15,099 nt of DNA, taken from positions 1 to 15,099 of the forward strand of contig JAYYUG010000049.1 of the NCBI GenBank assembly GCA_036344135.1, given 5' to 3'. This stretch comes from GCA-002731945 sp036344135. GTDB lineage: Bacteria > Pseudomonadota > Alphaproteobacteria > MED-G09. How positions within the stretch are numbered: the first letter of the stretch is position 1; each line of letters begins with the position of its first letter. The position numbers were made by a program, and so were the translations under genes. This document shows, one piece after another, positions 1-7,422 of this stretch. The notes beneath the pieces are model-generated. The model saw only the letters and a list, made by a program, of their open reading frames with translations, had not been told where the DNA came from and did not search any database.

Positions 1-84
1 AGTCCAGCAGATATAATTATCTCAAATTATTATGGGGATTGGGAAATGAAAATTGAAAATTTCTATAAAAATTGTATGTTTTGA
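1..84 (+). CDS. C-terminal end of an unidentified protein (partial)
   Basis: An open frame enters from the left edge in frame 1 and ends at TGA 82-84, giving 27 residues. They include a hydrophobic stretch (ADIIIS) followed by aromatic and charged residues (YYGDWEMKIENFYKN). Nothing here identifies a family. It is on the same strand as the downstream acyl-CoA dehydrogenase, 63 bases away, so it could be an earlier gene of the same operon. With so little sequence, a chance open frame cannot be excluded. Confidence 0.4.
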   Translation, partial: SPADIIISNYYGDWEMKIENFYKNCMF

Positions 85-147
85 TTTTATCTATTGTCCT
101 TATGTTTATATAGTTTATTTTCAATAATAAATTAAAGAGACTAAGTT

Positions 148-1266
148 ATGAATTTTGATTTTTCTGAAGACCAAAAACTTTTAAAAGAACAAGTTTCCCG
201 TTTTTTGCAAGATAAATGCTCTTTGAATGTTGCTAGATCCATTTTGGAAAGCAATGAACAATACTCTAAGGAAGTATGGAGGGGATTGGTCGAGCTCGGA
301 TTAACTGGTACTACTATACCGGAAGAATATGGTGGTTTAGGGCTCGGAGCCCTGGAATTATGTGTAATAGCAGAAGAATTAGGAAGGTTTGCAGCTCCAG
401 TTCCATTTTCATCTTCGGTTTATTTAGCGACTGAAGCTATAAAATTATACGGTACATCAAAACAAAAGGAATTATGGCTTCCAAAACTGGCTAGTGGAGA
501 AATTATTGCAACTTTTGCTCTATCAGAAAGCGCATCAGAACCAAGTGAAAAAAATATTAATACCACTATTATAGGGAATAAGCTTAATGGAAAAAAACTA
601 CCTGTTCCTGATGGTAGTTATGCAGATATATGTGTTGTAGTTGTGCGTGATAAGGACTCCAATACAATTTCTCTTGCGCTTGTAGAAATGAATTCTAAAG
701 GAATCACTAAAAATGAATTAAAAACCCTTGACCCATCAAGAAACCATGCAGAATTGATTTTTAAAGATTCTCCAGCTGAAATTATGGAAACAGGTAGTGA
801 GAGTTGGTTATGTGTTGAAAAATGTCTTGATACTGCTGCGATTCTTATAGCATTTGAGCAAATAGGAGGAGCTGAAGCCTCATTGAGTATGGCCAAGGAA
901 TATGCCTTGGACCGCTATGCGTTTGGAAGACAAATAGGCTCATATCAAGCCATTAAACATAAGTTAGCAGATATGTATGTTAAGATAGAATTAGCAAAAT
1001 CTAATTGTTATTATGGTGCTATGATGCTTAACGATGATGGAGGCGATTTTAAGATTGCCGCCGCCGCTTCAAGGGTTGCGGCGACTGACGCATTTAATTT
1101 TGCTGCTCAAGAGAATATTCAAACACATGGTGGAATAGGCTTTACTTGGGAAGCTGATACCCAGTTTTTTTACAGAAGAAGTCAGGTTTTAGGTCTTGCA
1201 TTGGGAGGATTAACTACTTGGAAAAATAAACTGGTTAATCAACTCGAAGAAAAAAATATTGCTTAA
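148..1266 (+). CDS. Acyl-CoA dehydrogenase family protein, probable non-catalytic partner subunit
   Basis: This 372-residue protein has the normal length and fold signals of a FAD acyl-CoA dehydrogenase: an N-terminal helical part (SEDQKLLKEQVSRFL), the middle domain entry ATFALSES (121-128), the FAD-contacting RYAFGRQIG (256-264) and QTHGGIGFTWE (325-335). Both places where the family carries its catalytic base are lost. The EGTSEI-type motif near the C-terminus is replaced by a leucine- and glycine-rich stretch (LGLALGG). The helix position used by isovaleryl-CoA dehydrogenase (LDLER) reads LDTAA, with A230 in place of Glu. It is therefore probably the FAD- or structure-supporting half of a heteromeric enzyme with the next gene, like the paired FadE proteins of mycobacterial cholesterol catabolism. 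AGAGA lies upstream of the ATG at 148. The next start is 20 bases past the stop. The class is sure; the subunit role is inference. Confidence 0.93.
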   Translation: MNFDFSEDQKLLKEQVSRFLQDKCSLNVARSILESNEQYSKEVWRGLVELGLTGTTIPEEYGGLGLGALELCVIAEELGRFAAPVPFSSSVYLATEAIKLYGTSKQKELWLPKLASGEIIATFALSESASEPSEKNINTTIIGNKLNGKKLPVPDGSYADICVVVVRDKDSNTISLALVEMNSKGITKNELKTLDPSRNHAELIFKDSPAEIMETGSESWLCVEKCLDTAAILIAFEQIGGAEASLSMAKEYALDRYAFGRQIGSYQAIKHKLADMYVKIELAKSNCYYGAMMLNDDGGDFKIAAAASRVAATDAFNFAAQENIQTHGGIGFTWEADTQFFYRRSQVLGLALGGLTTWKNKLVNQLEEKNIA

Positions 1267-1274
1267 TTTAAAAC

Positions 1275-1279
1275 AGGAG
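1275..1279 (+). promoter_or_regulatory. Ribosome binding site AGGAG that sets a TTG start
   Basis: AGGAG sits 7 bases before TTG 1287. The ATG at 1280 directly abuts it, is out of frame and terminates after five codons, so the TTG is the sensible start of the second acyl-CoA dehydrogenase. Confidence 0.7.
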
Positions 1280-1286
1280 ATGAATT

Positions 1287-2516
1287 TTGGATTTTAATGA
1301 TACAAAAGAAGAAGCCGAATTTAGATCAAAAGTTAAAGCTTGGTTGAAAGAGAATGCTCCGAAATCGGGAAAGAGTGGCGGTAGGTATGATCCTTTAGAT
1401 GTACAAGATGAAGCAATAAAAGAGGCAAGAAATTGGCAGTCTAAAAAAGCGGAAGCCGGATATGCCGCTATAACTTGGCCAAAAGAGTTTGGTGGGTTAG
1501 AAGGAACTCCAATTCAATCGGTAATTTATTCCCAGGAAGAGTCAAATTACAATGTTCCAGGTGGTTTCTTTGAAATAGGTCTGGGCATGTGCATTCCTAC
1601 TATGATGGCATGGGCTACCCCTGAGCAAAACGAAAGATATGTTAAACCAGCTCTCAATGGTGAAGAAGTCTGGTGTCAGTTATTTTCTGAACCTTCTGCT
1701 GGTTCGGATGTTGCTGGAATACGAACAAAAGCCGAAAAAGAAGGTGATAACTGGATTATTAATGGACAAAAGGTGTGGACTTCAGGGGCTCACTTTTCCG
1801 ATTTTGGTATCATTGTAGTCCGCACAGATCCCAACGTTCCTAAACACAAAGGATTATCGTTCTTCTTTCTAGATATGAAGTCTGAGGGCATAGATGTTAA
1901 ACCCATTAGACAAATTTCTGGAGGTGCAAATTTCAATGAAGTTTTCTTTAACGATGTCAGGGTTCCTGATTCACAAAGACTTGGAGAGGTTGGTGAAGGA
2001 TGGAAAGTCGCATTAACAACCTTAATGAATGAAAGATTGGCAATTGGTGTTCCAAAATCAGCTGATTATTCAGCACTTACCAAACTTGCTAAAGAAATAT
2101 CACTTAACGATAAATCTGCCATAAGTAACGATCTTGTAAGGTCAAAGATTGCTGAATGGTATGTTCAAGCGGAAGGGTTAAAATATACAAAAATGAGAAC
2201 TCTAACCGCTTTATCAAAAGGAGAAACCCCTGGACCAGAAAGTTCAATAGGAAAAATTGTATCTGCTCCAAAGATGCAGGATCTAGCGAGTTTTGCTATG
2301 GATTTACAAGGCGCATCAGGCATTATAAGCGATCCAGAAATTGCTTTACTTCACTCTATATTTCAAAATCAATGGTTAAGTGCTGCAGGATACAGGATTG
2401 CTGGCGGAACTGATGAAATTTTAAGAAATATTGTAGCTGAAAGAGTCTTGGGTCTTCCCCAAGATGTCAGGGTTGATAAAGCAGTTGCTTTTAATGAATT
2501 ACCGACTGGTCGTTAA
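1287..2516 (+). CDS. Acyl-CoA dehydrogenase, probable catalytic subunit
   Basis: This 409-residue flavoprotein oxidises an acyl-CoA to the 2,3-enoyl-CoA, passing electrons to ETF. From the TTG start it reads MDFNDTKEEAEFRSKVKAWL, the usual N-terminus of this subfamily. The middle domain shows QLFSEPSAGSD (131-141) and KVWTSGAHF (162-170). The C-terminal motif is GGTDEI (373-378), with Gly where the medium-chain enzymes carry the catalytic Glu. A glutamate remains at the isovaleryl-CoA-dehydrogenase-like position, E249 in MNER, and is the likely base. This pattern and the adjacent partner without either Glu match the two-gene alpha2beta2 acyl-CoA dehydrogenases of steroid and bile-acid degraders. 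The substrate cannot be read from sequence; a branched or cyclic acyl-CoA is plausible. The 3' end overlaps the convergent phosphatase gene by 4 bases. Confidence 0.94.
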   Translation: MDFNDTKEEAEFRSKVKAWLKENAPKSGKSGGRYDPLDVQDEAIKEARNWQSKKAEAGYAAITWPKEFGGLEGTPIQSVIYSQEESNYNVPGGFFEIGLGMCIPTMMAWATPEQNERYVKPALNGEEVWCQLFSEPSAGSDVAGIRTKAEKEGDNWIINGQKVWTSGAHFSDFGIIVVRTDPNVPKHKGLSFFFLDMKSEGIDVKPIRQISGGANFNEVFFNDVRVPDSQRLGEVGEGWKVALTTLMNERLAIGVPKSADYSALTKLAKEISLNDKSAISNDLVRSKIAEWYVQAEGLKYTKMRTLTALSKGETPGPESSIGKIVSAPKMQDLASFAMDLQGASGIISDPEIALLHSIFQNQWLSAAGYRIAGGTDEILRNIVAERVLGLPQDVRVDKAVAFNELPTGR

Positions 2517-3538
2517 TAATTAAACTCAATTTTATTAACAGTTTTTCCAGTGATATCTTTTAAAGAAAGAAAAACTTTATTGTTAGAATTGAATTCAATT
2601 AATCCGTAATTTTCCATTAAATATAACGCACCAATTCTTTTAGGCCCAGGCTCTTCATCAGATTCTTCTAAACCTATCCAACCACCTACCGGTAGATTTA
2701 ATGAGCTTGATGTTAGTTCGTAAATGTTAAGACCTGCTTTAGTTGTATCTTTATAAATGCCACCTGCATGCCTATCTCCAGAAATAATTATTATATTATT
2801 CGAAGAATTAGTATCAATTAAGTCGTAGAATTTTTCTTTTTCTAGCGGTAAAAGCCCCCATTTTTCATATCCGTGTCCTTCAGCTATGATTTGAATACTT
2901 GATACTATTATTCTCACATCAACTTTATCTTTTAGTTTTTCAGAAAACCATTTCCATTGTTTTTCCCCAAGAATGGTTTTTGAAGGATCAAAATCATTGA
3001 TATACCTCTCTTTCAATGGAGCGTCTTTTTGATCTGTTGGAATAAAATCTGACTTAAAATATCTGGTATCAAGAAAAATTATCTGTAGTGTGCCGTTTTC
3101 CAACTCTCTTTTAATTTCAAAATATAAACCTGGGTGTGATCTTTGTTCGTGTCCATTAGGTATTTCCCAAAAATCAAAAAACAGTTTTTCAGCATCTTCC
3201 TTATAAGGAAAAGAGGCCCCACCGTCATTTATACCGTAATCATGATCATCCCATATTGCGGTAATTTCATTTGTTTCTTTTAGTTTGGTAAAGGGAATTC
3301 TATTTTTTTGAAGATCGTAGGTCTTTTTAAGTTTTTCTAATTTTCCTGTTTTTTTATCGTCACCGTAAACATTATCTCCCATAAAGATGAAAATATCCGA
3401 TTTTTCATATAAAATAGCCTCCCAAATAGGTTGAGAACGATCTTGATGAAGACATGATCCTAAAGTGATTTTCTCAATAGTTTTTGCGTTTACTGAGAAA
3501 GAAAAAATGACCGTAACTATGGCTATAATTAACTTCAT
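2513..3538 (-). CDS. Exported PhoD-like metallophosphatase (alkaline phosphatase D family)
   Basis: This is a 341-residue protein with a Sec-type signal peptide (MKLIIAIVTV..., likely cleaved after VNA, residue 18), so it probably acts in the periplasm or outside the cell. The PhoD-type metal site is visible in order: GSC (27-29), MGDN (53-56), WDDHDYG (96-102), DTRY (157-160), SSIQ (213-216) and SGDRHAGG (253-260). The family hydrolyses phosphomonoesters or diesters using Ca/Fe or similar metals. It is shorter than Bacillus PhoD and lacks its twin-arginine signal, fitting the short proteobacterial form. It lies downstream of the TonB-dependent receptor on the same strand but behind a strong terminator. 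No Shine-Dalgarno is evident before the ATG. The exact substrate is unknown. Confidence 0.92.
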   Translation of the reverse strand: MKLIIAIVTVIFSFSVNAKTIEKITLGSCLHQDRSQPIWEAILYEKSDIFIFMGDNVYGDDKKTGKLEKLKKTYDLQKNRIPFTKLKETNEITAIWDDHDYGINDGGASFPYKEDAEKLFFDFWEIPNGHEQRSHPGLYFEIKRELENGTLQIIFLDTRYFKSDFIPTDQKDAPLKERYINDFDPSKTILGEKQWKWFSEKLKDKVDVRIIVSSIQIIAEGHGYEKWGLLPLEKEKFYDLIDTNSSNNIIIISGDRHAGGIYKDTTKAGLNIYELTSSSLNLPVGGWIGLEESDEEPGPKRIGALYLMENYGLIEFNSNNKVFLSLKDITGKTVNKIEFNY

Positions 3539-3550
3539 AGTACTTTATAC

Positions 3551-3582
3551 AAAAAAAGGCGCTAAAAAACAGCGCCTTTTTC
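3551..3582 (-). terminator. Rho-independent terminator of the TonB receptor gene, probably bidirectional
   Basis: A perfect 11-bp stem: AAAAAGGCGCT at 3553-3563 pairs with AGCGCCTTTTT at 3571-3581 across a 7-base loop. Reading the minus strand, the stem is followed by a run of seven T. It lies just after the receptor stop (3600) and only about 13 bases before the phosphatase ATG. Its A-tract/T-tract symmetry would also let it work on the plus strand. Confidence 0.88.
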
Positions 3583-3599
3583 TTAATTATTTATGGAAT

Positions 3600-6500
3600 T
3601 TAGAATTGATATCTGATTCCAACTTTTAGTTGCCAAACAGATTTGCCAATATTTTGAGTTGGTTGTCCATCTACATTAAATTCATTGTAGACATATCTTC
3701 CTTGATCATCAACCTCAGCTTCAACAATACCTCTAGAATTTGATGTAGAACCAAGGTAATTTTCAAATCCACCCCAATCTGAATTAATTAAGTTTAATAC
3801 ATTTTCAATATCAACATAGAAAATAGCTTTTCCTTTAATATCACCAGTTGGTAATTCTTGGGCAATTCTTACATCAAAGGTTCCAACCCAAGGACTATCA
3901 AAACTATTTCTAGGTACGGCAGAACCTCTGTAAGCATCTAAACCAGAGTCTTCAAGAAATTGATTGAAAGCATCAAGATCAAATCCTGCGCCATAAAGTA
4001 CATTTGGATCATTTAAGGAAGGAACATAAAGTAATTCTATGTTCTCGCCATCAGTTCTATAACCACTTAAATCCCCTCTAAATGTATAACTGAATGGATT
4101 TCCAGATTGTCTGAAACCGTTAAGACCAATACTTGTCTCAAGATCTCCAAATAAATTTCCTTTCCATGTTAAAGCATAATCGAATGAATGTTCAATTTGA
4201 TAATGTGAAGGGCTGTTTACAGGATTTAGATGATCGAATATTGGCATTCTAACAGCACTTGAGAAAATGATTGAGCTTGTCATAGCATGAGCCATTTCCC
4301 TTTCTTGTTTCGCATAACCAAGATAAAGATCAATTCCATTATCAAAAGACTTTTCAAATGATACGCCAAAAAGATCACTTTCTGGTTCTACATTTTTTGC
4401 AGTTGTTAAATAACCAACATAACTACATCCACCATACAAAGGACGATTGTCTGCAACAGCATTACCTTTAGGATCACATCCACCAATTATAGCCATTACA
4501 GGATCTTCTTCTTCCATATGAATATAATTTGCTCTAATAGTAAATGGTCCAAAATTTCCGCCATCAATATCAGCAACTACACCAAGAGATACCTTAGTTA
4601 TTGAAGGAATTCCAAAATCTTTATCCATCATAGCAGTATAACCGCCTGTATCTCCAATTTCGTTTCTAAGTGGAGCTAATGCGGCGTCACCAGGATAACT
4701 CTCCGGAGAACCTATTGGTGGTGTTTGTCCTCTACTTTTCCTAATTCTGTTTGATGGCAATCTTAGGCCTGTATCAATATACGGACCACCGAACCAAACT
4801 GGAGGTAGGTTTCCGCTGAATTCACCCCAGCCAAATGTTACTAAAATATTATCCTGTGCTTGCCAATCAAGAGAAATACGAGGCATTAAAATATCTTCGC
4901 CATCAAGGTTAACATCATTCCTAGGTGCCGGAATATGTGTGTCACCAGTCCATTTATACCAGAAAGAATTATATTCCGGTGTTGTATCTTGACCGATTTC
5001 TTCATATCTAAAACCAATATTAGCTGTAAGGTCAGGTGTTATAGCCCAAGAGTCTTGAAGATATATAATTGTGTAATCCATATTAAAGGTACCAGCTGCA
5101 TCTCTAGGCTTATTTGTATCAGCATTTCTATAATCTAAATCGAGAAGATCTCCTGCTATAAATCCGTCAATAGAGCCATAGTCATACTCACCCAAGCTAT
5201 TTCTTGAGAACATATTAAACATATCATTCTCTATTTTCTTGTAACCAAGTGTTATAGCGTGATTGCCGACATTGTAATATCCTGCAATCTCATATTGCTT
5301 TCTTGAAGTTTGAATTTCGTTAGCATGTCTATATTGATCTGGTCCAAAAAATACAGTACCACCTGAAGCAACTCTAATTCCGACTTCACCAATTGTCATA
5401 GCTCCTACTGGAGTATTGGGGTTATTAACTTCAGTATCCGAATACATTACTTTTGTAGAAAAGTTATCTGACCAATCAGAGTTTAATTCAAGTTTAAATG
5501 TTTCAAATTCTTTGTTAATTGTATACCAATCACTTGAAAGGGGTAGGCCCCAAGTTCTATTCCAATAAGCACTTTCAGTAAATCCATCCACATGAATATA
5601 TTCGAAAGTTAAGGTTTGGTTATCAGTTAAATTTGCATCGATACGTGCAAAAGTTTTTTCATCTTCTTCCGAAAGAGCTTTAGTGTATGAACCTGCGTCA
5701 TAATTTAAAACACTTTTAGCTGCAGCAATTACTCTATCTGCCTCTTCCTTTGTTACTAGACCAGATCTAAAAGCTTGCATCTGAATTGGATTAGAAGCTT
5801 CATAAGATTCAAATCCAAGCGAGAAGAAAAGTTTATCTTTAATAATTGGCCCATTTAAAGCGATTGAAAACAATTTTGTGTCTGGATCAGCATTATCAGT
5901 TTTAACTCCAAATGGTTCGTCACCACTTTCTTGAGAAGATTCATATGTAAATGAACCTGAAAGATCGTTTGTTCCTGCTTTTGTTGTTACAACAATATTA
6001 CCGCTATGTGCTTCTCCAAGTTCAGCACTATAATTAGCTATTTTAACTGAAACTTGATCAATAACATCCATAGATATAGGCATACGATTTGTAGGATAAG
6101 AATTAGAGCTTAATCCATAAGAGTCATTTGCACTTACACCGTCAATAACAAAACCAATGAGTCGAGGCATACCGCCACCAAAAGATAATCTACCTCCGTT
6201 ATCAACGGTAACAAAAGGGTCTAATTTTGCTATGTCTTTTATATCTCTATCAATAGAAGGAAATGTAGCAATGTCTGTAGAATCAAATGTTGAACCTGGG
6301 CCTACTCCAAACTTTTCAAGGTCGGCAGCTTTACCTGTAACAATAATTTCTTCAACATCAGCACCGCTTAATTGAATATTAATAAAGTAATCTCCACCAA
6401 GACTTGTATAAATTCCTGATTTTATAGTGCTTAATCCACTTTTTGTTGCTCGTACCTCAAAAGGCCCTCCTAATCTTAATCCTCTGCTATAGAAAGCACC

Positions 6501-6725
6501 TGTATTTCCTGTGGTTGTAGATGATTTTGATCCTGAGGGTATATGAGTAATTTGAATAGAAGCTCCTGAAACAGGATCTCCAGAAGTATCAAATACTGTT
6601 CCCCTTATTGCACCAGTTGTTTGTTCGGCATATGAACTCGTCAGAAGAAAAAGCGAACCAACTAGTGTAAATAATGATAATTTCAAGAAAGATTTAAAAG
6701 AGAAAAATGATAATGAAGGATACAT
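3600..6725 (-). CDS. TonB-dependent outer-membrane receptor with N-terminal carboxypeptidase-regulatory-like domain (Oar-like)
   Basis: This 1041-residue protein is an energy-coupled importer of the outer membrane. A signal peptide (hydrophobic core LSLFTLVGSLFLL, likely cut after SYA, residue 33) leads into a carboxypeptidase-regulatory-like beta-sandwich (about 36-120, start GAIRGTVFDTSGDPVSGA). Then come a TonB box EEIIVTG (125-131), a plug (about 135-250, with DPFVTVDNGGRLSFGG and IDGVS) and a long beta-barrel ending in the aromatic C-terminus VGIRYQF. The domain order and length match Oar-type receptors. The transported ligand is unknown; the gene order places a phosphatase next downstream. 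A predicted extracellular segment carries two cysteines (GGCDPKG... GGCSYVG) that could form a disulfide. A good ribosome binding site, AGGGG, lies 6 bases before the ATG. Confidence 0.95.
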   Translation of the reverse strand: MYPSLSFFSFKSFLKLSLFTLVGSLFLLTSSYAEQTTGAIRGTVFDTSGDPVSGASIQITHIPSGSKSSTTTGNTGAFYSRGLRLGGPFEVRATKSGLSTIKSGIYTSLGGDYFINIQLSGADVEEIIVTGKAADLEKFGVGPGSTFDSTDIATFPSIDRDIKDIAKLDPFVTVDNGGRLSFGGGMPRLIGFVIDGVSANDSYGLSSNSYPTNRMPISMDVIDQVSVKIANYSAELGEAHSGNIVVTTKAGTNDLSGSFTYESSQESGDEPFGVKTDNADPDTKLFSIALNGPIIKDKLFFSLGFESYEASNPIQMQAFRSGLVTKEEADRVIAAAKSVLNYDAGSYTKALSEEDEKTFARIDANLTDNQTLTFEYIHVDGFTESAYWNRTWGLPLSSDWYTINKEFETFKLELNSDWSDNFSTKVMYSDTEVNNPNTPVGAMTIGEVGIRVASGGTVFFGPDQYRHANEIQTSRKQYEIAGYYNVGNHAITLGYKKIENDMFNMFSRNSLGEYDYGSIDGFIAGDLLDLDYRNADTNKPRDAAGTFNMDYTIIYLQDSWAITPDLTANIGFRYEEIGQDTTPEYNSFWYKWTGDTHIPAPRNDVNLDGEDILMPRISLDWQAQDNILVTFGWGEFSGNLPPVWFGGPYIDTGLRLPSNRIRKSRGQTPPIGSPESYPGDAALAPLRNEIGDTGGYTAMMDKDFGIPSITKVSLGVVADIDGGNFGPFTIRANYIHMEEEDPVMAIIGGCDPKGNAVADNRPLYGGCSYVGYLTTAKNVEPESDLFGVSFEKSFDNGIDLYLGYAKQEREMAHAMTSSIIFSSAVRMPIFDHLNPVNSPSHYQIEHSFDYALTWKGNLFGDLETSIGLNGFRQSGNPFSYTFRGDLSGYRTDGENIELLYVPSLNDPNVLYGAGFDLDAFNQFLEDSGLDAYRGSAVPRNSFDSPWVGTFDVRIAQELPTGDIKGKAIFYVDIENVLNLINSDWGGFENYLGSTSNSRGIVEAEVDDQGRYVYNEFNVDGQPTQNIGKSVWQLKVGIRYQF

Positions 6726-6822
6726 ATTGAGCCCCTATAAAATAAACGATTTTAAAAAATAAAAAATTAGTTAAACATAGATTTTTTAACATATATAGAG
6801 GAAAAATCGACTAATATTTTAT

Positions 6823-6842
6823 GAAAGTTGTGTGAAACTTTC
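6823..6842. repeat. 7-bp inverted repeat in the receptor/cupin divergent gap
   Basis: GAAAGTT (6823-6829) and AACTTTC (6836-6842) form perfect arms around 6 bases. It lies near the centre of the 222-base gap between two diverging genes, about 100 bases from each start, where a shared regulator could bind. Nothing identifies the regulator, and short AT-rich palindromes also arise by chance. The rest of the gap shows no clear promoter pair for the receptor gene. Confidence 0.35.
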
Positions 6843-6947
6843 TAAAAATAATATGTGAATTTAAAGAAGATTTTATTAATAGTCTTTGAGTGGCATTTTA
6901 GGTAGACTAATCTCAGTCGTAGAAATGATAAACAAAGGGAGAAAGAA

Positions 6948-7322
6948 ATGGCGCTCGAACCAGGACCCATGCAGGTATTCCACAACTTTTTCTCCACCAA
7001 AGAAGAGGTTTTGGATGATATCAAAAAACTTGATCTTTGGCCAACCGTCTATGTGTCGGAAAGGATGGACGAACTACCACCGCACTGGCACGATGTTGAT
7101 AACTGTGGATATGTGATGCAAGGTAATAGTTATGTGCTGAATGAAAAAGGTGACCGAGTTCCCTTGAAAGTTGGTGATAAGTTACATATACCTGCAGGCG
7201 CTATTCACGCGGAAGGTAAAGTTGAAGAACGTATGGTTTATATTGTTGGGATCTCCGAGCCAGCTAATCTGTTAGAAAAGCTGACATTATTGGACCCGGA
7301 AGAAAGTCCGTTGTACAAATAA
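6948..7322 (+). CDS. Small single-domain cupin protein
   Basis: This 124-residue protein fits one cupin beta-barrel. Cupin motif 1 is recognisable in PPHWHDVDNCGYVMQG, with two histidines in HWH. Motif 2 is in VGDKLHIPAGAIHAEG, with the P-x-G-x-x-H signature. These histidines would bind a metal, but the glutamate usual in motif 1 is not in its normal place. Such proteins range from dioxygenases and isomerases to sensors, so no reaction is assigned. AAAGGGAG lies 6 bases before the ATG. By hand count its coding sequence is about 43 % G+C, against about 30 % in dusA next door, which may mark a recent acquisition. It diverges from the receptor gene and precedes dusA by about 100 bases. Confidence 0.82.
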   Translation: MALEPGPMQVFHNFFSTKEEVLDDIKKLDLWPTVYVSERMDELPPHWHDVDNCGYVMQGNSYVLNEKGDRVPLKVGDKLHIPAGAIHAEGKVEERMVYIVGISEPANLLEKLTLLDPEESPLYK

Positions 7323-7371
7323 CCGCTTCGATTATATGTAAATTGTGTAGAGTAAAAAATTATTGAATTAC

Positions 7372-7393
7372 CATAATCAAATTATTGATTATG
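7372..7393. repeat. Perfect 9-bp inverted repeat upstream of dusA
   Basis: CATAATCAA (7372-7380) and TTGATTATG (7385-7393) are exact inverse complements around 4 bases, ending 29 bases before the dusA ATG. It could be an operator or a 5'-leader hairpin. It lacks a T-tract, so it is not a normal terminator for the upstream cupin gene. Confidence 0.45.
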
Positions 7394-7409
7394 TATGAGT
7401 TTAAGATAC

Positions 7410-7414
7410 AGGGA
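7410..7414 (+). promoter_or_regulatory. Ribosome binding site AGGGA for dusA
   Basis: AGGGA lies 8 bases before ATG 7423 but only 2 before the in-frame GTG 7417. It therefore favours the ATG as the true dusA start. Confidence 0.6.
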
Positions 7415-7422
7415 TAGTGATC

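Noticed and set aside
618..896. Minus-strand open frame of 92 codons inside the first dehydrogenase gene.
   Set aside because: It lies within a well-supported gene on the opposite strand and shows no family features.
893..910. CCAAGG / CCTTGG inverted repeat in the first dehydrogenase gene.
   Set aside because: Six-base arms in coding DNA are expected by chance.
1062..1083. CGCCGC / GCGGCG hairpin with a 10-base loop in the first dehydrogenase gene.
   Set aside because: It arises from an alanine-rich codon run; the arms are only 6 bp and there is no T-tract.
1280..1297. ATG 1280 and a possible one-base frameshift: removing one G would give a start reading MNFDFNDT, resembling the upstream gene's MNFDFSED.
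   Set aside because: The ATG abuts AGGAG with no spacing, whereas TTG 1287 is well spaced and yields the usual subfamily N-terminus MDFNDT. No frameshift is needed.
2156..2413. Plus-strand open frame of 85 codons in another frame of the second dehydrogenase gene.
   Set aside because: It is Arg-, Lys- and Cys-rich out-of-frame sequence inside a conserved gene.
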